Source: Babylonia areolata (Eukaryota > Mollusca > Gastropoda > Neogastropoda > Buccinidae). From it: a stretch of 64,000 nucleotides of DNA. Below are positions 47,776 to 59,984 of this stretch, in pieces. The notes under the pieces were generated by a model. That model did not search any database and had not been told where the DNA came from. It worked only from the letters and a program-made list of their open reading frames with translations. Where the stretch lies: assembly GCF_041734735.1 (NCBI RefSeq), contig NC_134879.1:9952310-10016309 (forward strand), in the 5' to 3' direction. Each line of letters begins with the position of its first letter. The stretch's first letter is position 1. The position numbers were made by a program, and so were the translations under genes.

Positions 47776-48512
47776 CAGTGTTGGACAGGATGTTACCCTT
47801 CTCCAGTCTCCTGAGAGACTTGGTTGCTCCTGTTGGCCATGTCACAGCTCTGTGTATGTATGTATGTGTGTGTGTGCGTGTGCACGTGTGCGCACGTGTG
47901 TGTGTGTGTGTGGACGTTACAGAAGGGTCCTCTCTCTCTCCCAGTCTCTGTATCTGTCTCCCTAACTCTGTGTGTCTTTGTCTCTCGCTCTCTCTCTGCC
48001 TCACCCCTACTCTCTCTGTCTCTTTCTCTCTTTATCTCACATTTTGACAGAAAACCACTGTTCACTGTCTCTGCTTCAGTCTTATCTGTTGAAACCTTCT
48101 CTGCCTTTTTTGGATATGAGAAGATTCTAGGCGATTCCTTGTGGTGACTTCCAACACGCAGGCGAGGAAAATACAGGTCTCGTAAGGATTGCTTGTGAAC
48201 CTAGGGACATGGTGAAACGGTGGCAAGCAGCGAAATATACAATCAGTGTAACGAGCACCACTCTTAACCACGGGGTGATGTCTTTAAACTAACATTTTCG
48301 CCTGTGAAACAACGATTTTCGAGCACATTTTTCACGCTGTTTATGGTGCACGTGTTCCTGAAACAGCCGTTTGTGTGTGTTCAATGAGAGGCCAGTGGCA
48401 GAACATACCATGCTGCCTGTTTGATTCAAAACATCTCTCGATTTTTTTTAATTCACATTTTATGAAAAATACCTACTTTTATGAAGTCATTAACTTTTTT
48501 TGTGATGTGTGT

Positions 48513-48554
<42 letters not shown>

Positions 48555-48568
48555 AACTTTTTTGTGAT

Positions 48569-48628
<60 letters not shown>

Positions 48629-48649
48629 GTACACACGCCATGAAGCTGA
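47776..48649. other. Spacer with TG and CT tracts
   Basis: TG/CT-rich (47855-48030) and (GT)n/(GA)n (48508-48626). Unique sequence at 48040-48480 contains no recognised exon. Confidence 0.6.
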
Positions 48650-48877
48650 ACTGTCTGGAAAAGTCTCCAGAGGAAGCTTACAGCCTGTGGTCTTGCCTTG
48701 TCGGAAGTGATGTTAGTTGTGTGCTACGGATCTCTTCTTCATCACCAGTCCAGTCAGGTCCCGCTTTTCTTGTGTGTCCTGGACTGTGAGCATCTGGCTG
48801 CTAACGCCGTCCGGGACTTCCTGTAATTGGTGGAGTCTCTGTGTGGGGGGTGGAGGGGAGGTGAGGGGTTGTGGGTG

Positions 48878-48878
<1 letters not shown>

Positions 48879-48918
<40 letters not shown>
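48879..48918. repeat. Poly(G) run, 40 bases
   Basis: Uninterrupted G from 48879 to 48918 within a wider G-rich segment (48843-48920). It is the longest homopolymer of G in the window and is quadruplex-prone. Confidence 0.85.
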
Positions 48919-49921
48919 CTGAGTGTGTGTGTGTGTGTAAGGGACGGTAAGGACGGATGGAGTGGATAGCGACCATGCGCGAGTGTGAATGTGTGTGAAT
49001 GAATTAGTGTCTAGTTGAATGTATACGTGCGGGTATCAGAGTGCGAAGTTCAAATGATAATGCAAAATTACACGAGACAGGTCCACAGGTACTTTTGGTT
49101 CTTAATCGCCCCTGTTAGCTTCACCGGCTTTCTCACAACCCCACACCTTCACGGACTTGGAGAGAAATCGTTGGAGGCGCCCCACGCTTTGTCTCACTTT
49201 CCGAGAGAGTGGGATATTGAGGAGAGTGTGGCCGTGTTTCCTTCCCGCGCTCTCTCTAGTGCGTCTCCACGCTTCCTCATCTTGGATGGGGTCTTGTCTT
49301 TTCCCCAGCACAAATCTGAGAGAAAAGCGAGAGACAGAAAAAGAAAAGAGAAAGAGAGGGACGATGACGATGGCGTAGGCGAAGACATTGACAGTGATGA
49401 CACTGAAACTGACACCCATTTATTTGTGTTCCACATGAGACGGATCATTACAGTGCATCGACCTCATCAAGTTCAGCATCGGAATCAACAGCAAACAATG
49501 AAATTAAGGCAATGTGTATAACTCAAACAGAAATGTATATATACCAAGACTTGAGCACAAGCCTTTCCCGGGGGATGTTGGGAATAACATCAGAATAAAT
49601 CAATTTTCTATGTAAATGTGACAGAAAAAAGGTGTTCACAATGCTTTACCGTCTCGTAGGGACCAAGTACAGTTTTGATGTTTGTTGTGATACAACCTCT
49701 TCTGTCACATTTATTAAAATTTGTCCTTCATTCCGCGCTTGTTCATAATTTTGTGTCAGCATCAACATTGCACTGGAAATGGTTTCTCAGTTTCAGAGAA
49801 GACACTCAGAACTTCAAAACAACAACAACAAAAAACGAAAAGAAAAAAAAAGAAGAAAGAAAAACAATGTGAACGAAGGAAAACAAATCATCCAGCCAAA
49901 GAAACAGAAGGAAACACACAC

Positions 49922-49925
<4 letters not shown>

Positions 49926-49979
<54 letters not shown>
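49926..49979. repeat. (AT)n microsatellite
   Basis: A perfect AT dinucleotide run of about 54 bases. It is self-complementary and can extrude as a cruciform. Confidence 0.95.
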
Positions 49980-49981
<2 letters not shown>

Positions 49982-50839
49982 GTGTGCGTGTTTGTTTATG
50001 TGTGTGTTCTTGGTCCTCTTCGTCTTGTTGTTTTTACTCCCCTGTGTCAGGGAAACGCTGAGGATTCTGTTGACAATCAGTTTATTGTCTAGACTAATCA
50101 TAGTCTCCGCACATTCATACAAGGTACAGGATTATGCCGCAAGAAATGGACCTCGCAATGAAGAGAAGGACAAACTGGGGCAGGAGCAAGACGCGAATGT
50201 CACGGGCGGGAACCGGCGGCCGCCAGGATAAGGGAGATGGGGCGGGCATAATTTGAGGGGGTGGGGGGGCAGGGGGGGGGGGGGGGAGTGGAGGTGAGAG
50301 GAAGTAAGGGGGGCAGGAGGATGGCTGGCAAAGGGAGGGAGGGGGGGGGGGGGGGGACTTGGAATGACGGAGGGGCGGCGAGAAAAATTAATTATCCTTT
50401 TTGGACCCAGACGGATACAGATCAATGGTTCGGTGTGTATATGTATCCGTGTGTGTGTGTGTCTGTGTCTGTGTGTGTGTTACTGTGTGTGTGTGTGTGT
50501 GAATCATCGAAGCAGACTGATCGTGACAGACAGGAAACTGGTATAAGGGTAAAGCAGACGGTCCAATCAAATCGCGGAAAATGGTTCGTTGGTCGCTTTT
50601 CTGTAATGCTGAACGCTCTCGGAGCTTTTTGTGGGCTGTCGAGGCTTTCCGCTACGTTTGATGATGAAACCTGTTACTTCTGACGACTGACGGCGGGTGA
50701 AGAGGGGGTCGAGATGGAGACTGAGGAGATAGCTTGAAATTCGGAGGTTGAGGGCCTTGAGTTCTCTCTCTCTCTCTCTCTATGTACGAACATGCTATGT
50801 ATTTTTCATCCAGTTATCGGTTACTCACGTACAGTACAC

Positions 50840-50842
<3 letters not shown>

Positions 50843-50894
<52 letters not shown>
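50843..50894. repeat. (GT)n microsatellite
   Basis: A perfect GT run of about 52 bases. Confidence 0.95.
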
Positions 50895-50896
<2 letters not shown>

Positions 50897-51295
50897 GAGC
50901 GATCGAATTGCCCCTTTGTATCCCCCACCCCTTTGTGTATGGGCCGGTGGCCTTCACAATTAAACCTGTGTCAGTGTCAGTGTCAGTCTCTCTCTCTCTC
51001 TCTCTCTCGATAAGTGGGGGAAAAAATACCAGACATGCCTTGTGGGATAATTGGTTGGGAACTGAAAGGGATTCTTGATAGTAAACCCCAAGATTAAGAT
51101 TAAAGACTGGACGCTGCTATGATAGAATGGATAATAATAAATCCGAGCCCTGATGCCTTCGTTTTCCATAAAGAATTTGAAGAAGCGTCTAAAACACGGT
51201 CATGGTTTGTGGAGAACTTGGATATATTATTCATTCTACTATGGCATATAGTGCACCATCCAGTGAGCCCTTCGGGTTTGTGGTGTGGCGTCCAG

Positions 51296-51357
51296 TTTTT
51301 GACTCACTTGTGTAAACAAAGTGAGTCTATGTTTTAACCCGGTGTTCGGTTGTCTGT

Positions 51358-51403
<46 letters not shown>

Positions 51404-51917
51404 GTGGTAAACTTTAACATTGACATTTTCTCTGCAAATACTTTGTCAGTTGACACCAAATTAGGCATAAAAATAGTAAAAAATTCAGTTCTTTCCAGTC
51501 ATCTTGTTTAAAACAATATTGCACCTCTGGGATGGGCACAAAAAAAAGAAGAAAAAAAAGAAGCCTAATTGTATGCAAACTGCATTTACTGTTATATTTA
51601 TATTTTTTGTATTCTCTAAACTTGGCACTTTGATCTGATATTCTGACCCAACAACAAGAGCAGTCATTATTATCATTTTTTGTTGAAACAGGAACTTGTT
51701 TTGCTAAGCATGGAAGTTTTATTTATTTTGCAAACGTTTTGGTGCAGATAGTAAAAAAGGGAAATTACTCTGTAATTAATGCTAGGGGACTTAATTTGCT
51801 TTAAACTGATCTTTCTCATCTTAAACATTACATTTTGAAATTATACTCCATACATAAAAAGCTTGTGTGTTTTACTCTCAGTCACAAGTGAGTCTTGAAG
51901 GCCTTGCCTCTCTTGTT
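51296..51917 (+). mobile_element. Copy D of the five-copy repeat family, full length
   Basis: Complete from 'tttttgactcacttgtgtaa' to 'cttgaaggccttgcctctct', including the hairpin (51300-51326), (GT)n tract (51355-51400), A-rich run (51539-51560) and AT-rich half. It lies between the two copies of the 48650/52080 duplication. Confidence 0.9.
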
Positions 51918-52079
51918 GTTGTTGTTGTTGTTGATTATTTTATATCAAAGTGGGATTTACTCTGTCTATATGTCTGTCATAGTTTCTGTCTCCGTCTGTC
52001 TGTCTATCTTTCTCTCTCTCTCTCTCTCTGTCTCTCCCGCCCCCTCTCTGTCAAATCTCTTAAACTTGAACCTCCCATT

Positions 52080-54279
52080 TTCTGGAAAAGAGAAGATTCC
52101 GTGGAAGGTAATCTGAAATCCAGAGCATGGGCGAGGTATCACCATGTGTACACCTGTCTGAAGATGTCTCTCAAGAACAGTGTTGCCTCTGAGCCCCCTC
52201 CCCCCACTCCTTTTTACGTGTGCTGTGTTGCACTGTGGTGAGGCAAGGTATTTTCTTCCTAATTTGATCACCAGTATAGTCAGGCTCCTTGCCCTGTGTC
52301 TTTTGAGCTGCGAGCATCTGAATGTTGGTGTCACATGAAGTGGAGTTCAACTGCCTATTGGTAAAAAAAAAAAAAAAAACACCAACTCAACGAAACCAGC
52401 CTTAATGTTCAAGTTATTCAGTGCTTGGTTCGTGTTTTTTTGTTTTTTTTTACTGAAAATTCCTGGTCATAACATTGGATTATGCAGCGATAGATCACCT
52501 CTGCGTCATGAGAAAGATCTATGGTTGGAGATGAACAAGACTAGAATGCCACCGGGGGGGAATCCGCTGTCGCCAGGAGAGATGAGAAAAGCGAATTGAT
52601 GGAGGAGAAGAGAGAAGAAGGGATGTTAATGGAAGGTGGGGGGCGGGTTGGGGGGGGGGGGATTGATGGGGAAGAAGGGATATTGAGGTGGAAGGACTGG
52701 ATTTGATGGAGAAGAACAGGGGATGTTAAGGGGGGAGGACGTTGTTTGATGGAGAAGAGGGAAGAGGGGATGTTAAGGGGGAAGGACGTTGTTTGATGGA
52801 GGAGAGGGAAGAGGGGATGTTAAGGGGGAAGGACGGGGTTTGATGGAGAAGAGGGGATGTTAAGGGGGGAGGACGGTGTTTGATGGAGAAGAGGGAAGAG
52901 GGGATGTTAAGGGGGAAGGACGGGGTTTGATGGAGAAGAGGGAAGAGGGGATGTTAAGGGGGAAGGACGGTGTTTGATGGAGAAGAGGAAGAGGGGATGT
53001 TAAGGGGGGAGGACGTTGTTTGATGGTGGAGAAGAGGGAAGAGGGATGTTAAGGGGGGAGGACGGTGTTTGATGTGGAGAAGAGGTAAGAGGGGGATGTT
53101 AAGGGGGAGGACGTTGCTTGATGTGGAGAAGAGGGAAGAGGGGATGTTAAGGGGGAGGACGGGGTTTGATGGAGAAGAGGGAAGAGGGGATGTTAAGGGG
53201 GGACGACGTTGTTTGATGGAGAAGAGGGAAGAGGGGATGTTAAGGGGGAAGGACGGGGTTTGATGGAGAAGAGGGAAGAGGGGATGTTAAGGGGGGACGA
53301 CGTTGTTTGATGGAGAAGAGGGAAGAGGGGATGTTAAGGGGGAAGGACGGTGTTTGATGGAGGAGAGGGAAGAGGGGATGTTAAGGGGGAAGGACGGTGT
53401 TTGATGGAGGAGGGGATAGAGGGGGAGGGGATGGGGGAGTTGTTTGATGGAGGAAGGGGGAAAAGGGGAATGATAGAGGGGGGGAAGGAGGGGGTTTGAT
53501 GGAGAAGAGGGAAGAGGGGATGTTAAGGGGGAAGGACGGGGTTTGATGGAGAAGAGGGAAGAGGGGATGTTAAGGGGGGACGACGTTGTTTGATGGAGAA
53601 GAGGGAAGAGGGGATGTTAAGGGGGAAGGACGGTGTTTGATGGAGGAGAGGGAAGAGGGGATGTTAAGGGGAAGGACGTTGTTTGATGGAGAAGAGGGAA
53701 GAGGGGATGTTAAGGGGGGGGGGGGGGTTTGATGGAGAAGAGGGAAGAGGGGATGTTGAGGGGGAAGGACGGGGTTGTGATGGAGAAGAGGGAAGGGGGA
53801 TGTTAAGGCAGGGGGGGAAGAGACGGGTTTGATGGAGAGAGGGAAGAGGAGATGTTAAGGGTGGAGGACGGGTTTGATGATGAAGAGGAAGAGGGGATGT
53901 TAAGGGGGAAGGACTGGGTTTGATGGAGAAGAGGGAAGAGGGGATGTTAAGGGGAAGGACGGGGTTTGATGGAGAAGAGGGAAGAGGGGATGTTAAGGGG
54001 GAGGACGGGGTTTGATGGAGAAGAGGGAAGAGGGGATGTTAAGGGGGAAGGACGGGGTTTGATGGAGAAGAGGGAAGAGGGGATGTTAAGGGGGAGGACG
54101 GGGTTTGATGGAGGAGAGGGAAGAGGGGATGTTAAGGGGGAAGGACGGGGTTTGATGGAGAAGAGGGAAGAGGGGATGTTAAGGGGGGAGGACGGGGTTT
54201 GATGGAGAAGAAGGAGGTCAGCCAAACAACAACAAAAAATATATATCCTTTTTGGACCCAGACGGATACAGATCAATGG

Positions 54280-54375
<96 letters not shown>

Positions 54376-54610
54376 CAGAGTCATCGTGACAGACAGGAAA
54401 CTGGTATAAATGTATGTATAGATACACCAGACGGTCCAATCAAATCGCGGAAAATGGTTCGCTGTCTTATAATGCTGTATGCTCTCGGAGCTGTTTGAAC
54501 GCTCTTGTAGCTTTCAACTACAGTTAATGAAACCTTTCACTTTTGGCGAAAGTGTTGTAAGAGAGAGAGGAAGAAAGCGGAGAAAGTGAAGAGGTAGTCT
54601 GAAGTTTGGG
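52080..54610. repeat. Large old duplication, copy 2
   Basis: Partner of 48650-50760. The block at 54247-54550 is the best preserved, with 'cgtgacagacaggaaactgg' and 'cagacggtccaatcaaatcg' identical in both copies. The CT/GT/GA repeat at 54281-54373 occupies the same place as a GT-rich patch in copy 1. Confidence 0.65.
52600..54235. repeat. G-rich minisatellite, about 47-bp unit, about 34 copies
   Basis: Units read 'gatggagaagagggaagagg' + 'ggatgttaagggggaaggac' + 'ggggttt', with variants aaggacggtg, aggacgttg and acgacgttg. Each unit has three or more G-runs on the plus strand and almost no plus-strand C, so the array is strongly strand-asymmetric. A disordered stretch lies at 53400-53500 and 53700-53900. 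Confidence 0.95.
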
Positions 54611-55568
54611 GAGGAGGGGAGATTCTCACAGTCTCTGTCTCTGTCTCACTCTGTCTGTCTCTGTCTGACTCTATGTCTCTCTCTGTCTCTGTCTCTCTCT
54701 CTCTCTCGAGCGCGCTTGTGTGTGTGTGTGTGTGTGTGTGCGTGTGCGTGTGAGTGTGTGTATGTGATAGAGTTTTAAACTTTGATGAAAACGTCTGGAG
54801 GTTTGGTTCTGTTTTGATGATTCATTTACTTGTTTATCATTTTATTATGTTTTATAGTAGTTCAGATAGGAAGTTCATCCGTCACATGACTTTTTCCTTT
54901 AGACATGACGTGATCATGCAATGACTTGAAGCAGTTGGGAAGACACAGTATGTCATTTTCAGTCCCCTGCCCGCTCAGAATGACTTTGTTTCTGCCCACA
55001 AGAAAGAAGGGAGGGTAACAAGTTGCGTTGATACATTTCCCACAGCAGTCAAACGGAAGACGTCTGTAACGCAAACTCGTTCTCTGTGTCTGGCATGAAT
55101 TACCTCCCTTCGCTCGATATTATTTTGTTTTGCGTTGCACGAGGGGGGAACGTGAAACTATTTCAGATCATTGATATCCAGAATATATATATATATATGA
55201 TTCCTCCTCTTTTTTTCAGCCAAGCAGAGAAATATGTTGGTGTTAAAGTGCAATGTTATAAACAAGGTGTGACGATGGAAGGATGGCCGTGCCATCCAGC
55301 GATTGATGTAGTGGCGGTCTTCTGCTGTAGATGGCCACAAGGCAGCCTCACAATACAATTTCCTGGTGGACTAAAGGTGTTTGGGCGGTGGCAGGACACA
55401 CCTGCTTGTTCTTGCACACGCACTTGCATGCATGCACCAGTGCTCGCAAGGACGCATCGATATGCACGCATTTAAGAAACAAAAAATAATCGAAAATCAA
55501 ATACAAGCACTGGTACAACATGACATAAACATGTGTACAGTTATGCATATAAGTGCTCAGTTGTGCAT

Positions 55569-55603
<35 letters not shown>

Positions 55604-55897
55604 ACACAGAGCATAACAGCACGTTTGCTCCTTTGAATATACGCAACACATTACATAATACACACGGGTCTGACGACTTAGGTCTACAGTTAGATGTTTG
55701 TTTGTTACAAATACGATTTTCTTTTATACACTTGGGTTGGGTTCGAGGGAGACCGGGCATTTTTTCCATGAGTGCCCGCTCTATGGGGGCACAAATTTCC
55801 ACATATTTACCAAGCTAATCTTCTGTTTGGCCTTGAGCCAGTACTGATTTCGTACGCCCCCCGCCCCCCGCTTCGCTTGAGCTACATTCCATTAAAA
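54611..55897. other. Mostly unique spacer
   Basis: CT and GT tracts at 54620-54770, then unique DNA with a (CA)n run at 55570-55602. No exon recognised. Confidence 0.6.
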
Positions 55898-55999
55898 ACA
55901 AGAGAGGCAAGGCCTTCAAGACTCACTTGTGATAAATTAAGTCCCCTAGCATTAATTACAGAGTAATTTCCCTTTTTTACTATCTGCACCAAAACGTTT

Positions 56000-56035
<36 letters not shown>

Positions 56036-56447
56036 CCATGCTTAGCAAAAGAAGTTCCTGTTTGAACAAAAAATGATAATAATGACTCCTCTTGTTGTTG
56101 TGTCAGAATAAGAGGTCAAAGTGCCAAGTTTAGAGAAAAAAAACAACAACAGTAAATGCAGTTTGCATATAATTAGGCTTCTTTAAAATAAAAAAAAATT
56201 GTGCCCATCCCAGAGGTGCAATATTGTTTTAAACAAGATGACTGGAAAGAACTGAATTTTTCCTATTTTTATGCCAAATTTGGTGTCACCTGACAAAGTA
56301 TTTGCAGAGAAAATGTCAGTGTTAAAGTTTACCACGGACACACAGACACACGGACACACACACACACACACACACACACCCACGCACATAGACAACCGAA
56401 CACCGGGTTAAAACATACTCACTTTGTTTACACAAGTGAGTCAAAAA
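55898..56447 (-). mobile_element. Copy E of the five-copy repeat family, internally deleted
   Basis: On the plus strand it runs from 'aacaagagaggcaaggcctt' to 'cacaagtgagtcaaaaa'. Compared with copies B-D it lacks about 80 bases of the AT-rich half just inside the left end. It carries an A-run (56003-56032) at a new position besides the family's usual one, and a CA run (56358-56379) at the usual dinucleotide position. Confidence 0.9.
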
Positions 56448-56507
56448 GAAAAGAAAAACAAAACGGGGGTGGGTATAGGAAGTCAGGAGGGGGGTGGGAG
56501 TTTAGCT

Positions 56508-56672
56508 GAAGGGCCAAAGCCCCGGCGTCAGAGGTACAGGTGAAACTGATCTCCGTCAGACACAACACACAAAACAGTCCACCGGCCAAGACTGGTCTCC
56601 CAGACGACACGAACCCCCTGATACCTTACCAACCACCACCACCGCCATTACCTCCATTACCAGAACTGTTAT
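56508..56672 (+). repeat. Inverted repeat, left arm
   Basis: Matches the reverse complement of 59985-60181 over most of its length ('aactgatctccgtcagacac', 'aacacacaaaacagtccacc', 'cgacacgaaccccctgatac'). Both arms keep an open frame beginning MKLISV, but the few differences in the best-matched part include amino-acid changes (Arg/Gly, Thr/Ile), so coding selection is not indicated. More likely a dispersed repeat or a recent inverted duplication. Confidence 0.85.
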
Positions 56673-57430
56673 CTTTACCTTCCTATCGCCCCCTACCTCC
56701 TCTTTCAGTTATTTCTTTTTCATTAACCCCACCACCCCCACCCCACTACCTGCCCCCCCAAAATGGGTTTTATTTAATTTTTTTTTTCAAAGAAATTACT
56801 TGATGATATTTGGTTGGGGAGGGTGTGGAGACTTAAGTGCCAACTGTGGTGTGGGAACTAGATATAACAACAACAAAACAACGAAACAAAACAACAAAAC
56901 ATGGACTGTGGTGGGGCAAGACCATTTTCCCTCATCTGCCCCTTTCGTGTAGTTCCCTCCTTTCGGAGAACGTTTTCACCCCCGTTGTTTGACCAGCCAT
57001 ACTCTGTTGTCGTCGTGTGCAATGAAATAAACTACTGCAGAAGGAGTGTGAGTAATTCACAGCAGGGTCAGGACAGGAATAGCAAAACTGCAGAAAACTA
57101 GTTGAAGCAGACATTGCATTGACTTTGGTACCTGATTGTTTTCTTCGCGGAAAGACACTGAAAAAGGGGGGGAAAGAGGTGTTATTATTTTCTTCTTCTT
57201 CTTTTCGGGAAACTACTGTCTGCAGAAAAACTTTGGCATTCTTCAAGTAGATTGAAAAGAGGAAGTGTCTTCTCTTCAGTAGAGTTTGGTTTAACGATCT
57301 GTTGGCAAAAAGCCCTTTTCGGACAAGTTGTTCAGAGCTTGGGCCATGTGAGGGCGGCGTTGTTGGAGGGGGTGTCTGTCTGGTCTGCTGTTCCCAGTGG
57401 TAACCCTGGTCTTCTCTCTGTCAGTCTGTA
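56673..57430. other. Unique spacer with short repeats
   Basis: CCAC-rich and CAAAA-rich patches up to 56900, then unique DNA. The segment 56900-57400 has no recognised homology. Confidence 0.6.
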
Positions 57431-57551
57431 TTGTATTGTCTTACTTGTCTCTCTCTCTCTCTCTCTCTCGCGCGCGCTCTCTCAGTGTCTCGCTCTCTCA
57501 ATGTATCTCTCTATCTCTCCGAATATGCAGTGCTGTGCTGTGCTGTGTGTG

Positions 57552-57608
<57 letters not shown>

Positions 57609-57658
57609 CATGTGTTTTGTGTTCTCTTTTCCAAAGTATTTTATTAACACCACACTTG

Positions 57659-57715
<57 letters not shown>

Positions 57716-57789
57716 CTCTCAGTGTCTCGCTCTCTCAATGTCTCTCTCTATCTCTCCGAATATGCAGTGCTGTGCTGTGCTGTGTTGTG

Positions 57790-57848
<59 letters not shown>

Positions 57849-57902
57849 CGCACATGTATTTTGTGTTCTCCTTTCCAAACTATTTTATTAACACCACACT
57901 TG

Positions 57903-57955
<53 letters not shown>
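57431..57955. repeat. About 240-bp tandem duplication of compound microsatellites
   Basis: The order (CT)n, 'cagtgtctcgctctctcaat', 'ccgaatatgcagtgctgtgc', (GT)n, 'catgt.ttttgtgttctc', 'ttttattaacaccacacttg' occurs twice (57445-57664 and 57665-57905), followed by a third CT run (57907-57953). The unique islands are nearly identical, so the duplication is recent. Confidence 0.9.
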
Positions 57956-57956
<1 letters not shown>

Positions 57957-58107
57957 CATTCTTTTTTCCTACATATTTTATTATCGCCATGCTTATGACT
58001 TTATTTAGTATTGGGTAGTGTAGACCCTGTTAAGGGCTTGGACTGTATGTAAAATAGCACACCAGTATTGTCTTCGGAAATAAAGAATTTTGTCTTGTCT
58101 CTCTCTA

Positions 58108-58148
<41 letters not shown>

Positions 58149-58406
58149 CACACACACACACACAGCGTGCGGATGCACACGCACATTACCAAATGGGATT
58201 CCTTTGTTCTCAGTTCGGTGCGGTGCAATTTGATGGGCGCTTTGCGTGTGGTAGTATAGTTGACTTTGATATCACGTTTGCTGGAGGAGATCGTATGTGA
58301 CTTGGGAAGTCATTTGCTGCTTGTGGAGAGAAAAATGACCACAAGTCCCCTGTCAGGAGTTTATTATTATCACGGTGTGCACAGTATATCCACCCACGTT
58401 CGCGAG

Positions 58407-58444
<38 letters not shown>

Positions 58445-59291
58445 GCGCATACACACGCAAGCGCGCGCGCACACACACACACACAAGCGCACATAATTAT
58501 GCACACATAGACGCGCGCACGCGCACACACGCACGCACACATACACACACACAGCATAATGATATACCCCCGCACCCACCCACCCCCTTCGCATAGAATC
58601 TCCCCCTTCACATTTCTTTTTTAAGCCAGCCAAGCAGGCAGGTCGTTCATCTCCCTCCGTCCCACACCCCGTCCCTGGAGGTCGGCGGCATTGTAAAGGC
58701 AGAGTCCCCGCGCCCTTATCCAAGATGACTAATGTTCATCCCCCACTTTCGGAGCACAAGTAGGATTGTGACCGGCGAGACACAAACGAGAAAAATGGGT
58801 CTTGGCGGAGGGAGGGGTAGAGGGTTGTATTGAAGATGGTGGGGTTTGTAATAAAGGAGGGGGATGGAGGACGAGAAGAGAGGTGAGACTGGAGGGGTGT
58901 GGGGTGGGTGGGGGGGGATCATAGAGTCTTGGAGGGGACAGGGTGATTTGAAGGAGGAGGACTGGCCTGAGACGAAAAGGGGGGGTGAGGTTGGATGTGG
59001 TAGACTGTGAGGGTGGGGTAGGGGGTAATGGGAACGGAGGGGGGAGGGAATCTGGATAAGGTTTGTAGTTGGATGGGGGAGGGGGGTTAAGGTCTTGGAA
59101 ATAAAGCTGGCAAGACTGGACCAGAGATCCACCACCACGTCTTTTCCCACCCGCATTCCGCCCCCCCCCCCCCCCTCTCTGATCACCTCTGTGTCGCTGC
59201 CTGACCATCAGCCGAGCGTGAGGTGACAGGCAGGCACTGATGAGACAGATACTGAGAAAGAGAGAGAGAGAGAGAGGGACACACACACACA

Positions 59292-59325
<34 letters not shown>

Positions 59326-59984
59326 GGGGGGGGACACTGAGGGACACTGGGAGATCGAAAGAGGGGGTGGGAGGCCAGCCCCTCACACCCCCTCTCAATA
59401 CTATCCCCCCCCCTCCCTCCACCCCTTAATGTAGTCTGTCTGCTGTCTAGACAGCCACTTCAGCCCTCTTCTTTCTGACTGTCCACATTACCTCCCTCCC
59501 TCCCCTCTTCCCTCACCTCCCACTACAGACAAGATCCCTCCCCCATACACCCAGAGCCCCCTCCCCCACCACCCTATTTCTCTCTTTCTGTCTCCCCACC
59601 CCACCCCTAACGCCCCTCTCACCCAAACCTCTACCCCTACCCCCCTACCCAACGAAACATACAGTCACTTTTTGACTGACTGGACCAGTCTGGGGAAGGA
59701 TGGGGGCGGGGAGTGGAGGGGGGGGGGAGTTGGGGGGGGGGGTTAGGGGACAGTGATGGGATGGTAAGGTGTTGTGGGAGGGGGTGTTGCGAATGGAGAT
59801 GGAGATGAAGGGATGGTAGAGGGAGGGTAAATTTGTGAGTAGGGTGGAAGGGGGTTGTTTGGAGGGGAAGGGGGTGGGGTGGGTGGGTTGACCGGTATCA
59901 GGAAATGGAGGAGGAGGTGGTGGGGGGCGTGGGGAGGGGGGGGGGGTTAAAAGATTTGGAAGGGGGGGGCGGCGGGGACGCGAC
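57956..59984. other. Spacer with microsatellites and G-rich tracts
   Basis: Includes an AATAAA with a following GTCTTGTC tract (58078-58102), (CA)n at 58108-58164, (CT)n at 58411-58440, CA/CG tract (58448-58555), G-rich sequence (58800-59100), (CA)n at 59279-59324, C-rich sequence (59480-59650) and G-rich sequence (59700-59960). No gene supported. Confidence 0.6.

Larger units (their letters stand above)
48650..50760. repeat. Large old duplication, copy 1
   Basis: Shares ordered blocks with 52080-54610: 'atcaccagt..agtcagg' and 'gagcatctg' (48738-48795 against 52267-52322); 'ggattatgc.gc' and 'caagac..gaatg..ac' (50130-50240 against 52479-52590); and a strongly conserved block from 'ttttggacccagacggatac' to 'tgctctcggagct' (50397-50625 against 54247-54495). 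This copy carries only short G-rich sequence where the other holds the 47-bp minisatellite. It also contains 49015-49910, which has no clear partner. Confidence 0.65.

Noticed and set aside
49015-49521. 168-codon frame with an acidic/basic segment (HKSERKARDRKRKEKERDDDD)
   Set aside because: No family similarity recognised. A good acceptor-like 'tcttttccccag' ends at 49308, but joining from the 45537 donor phase gives another frame that soon stops. Left as unsupported.
57970-58102. Possible gene 3' end with AATAAA
   Set aside because: A polyadenylation-like hexamer is present, but no upstream exon was found; it may equally be a retroposon tail.
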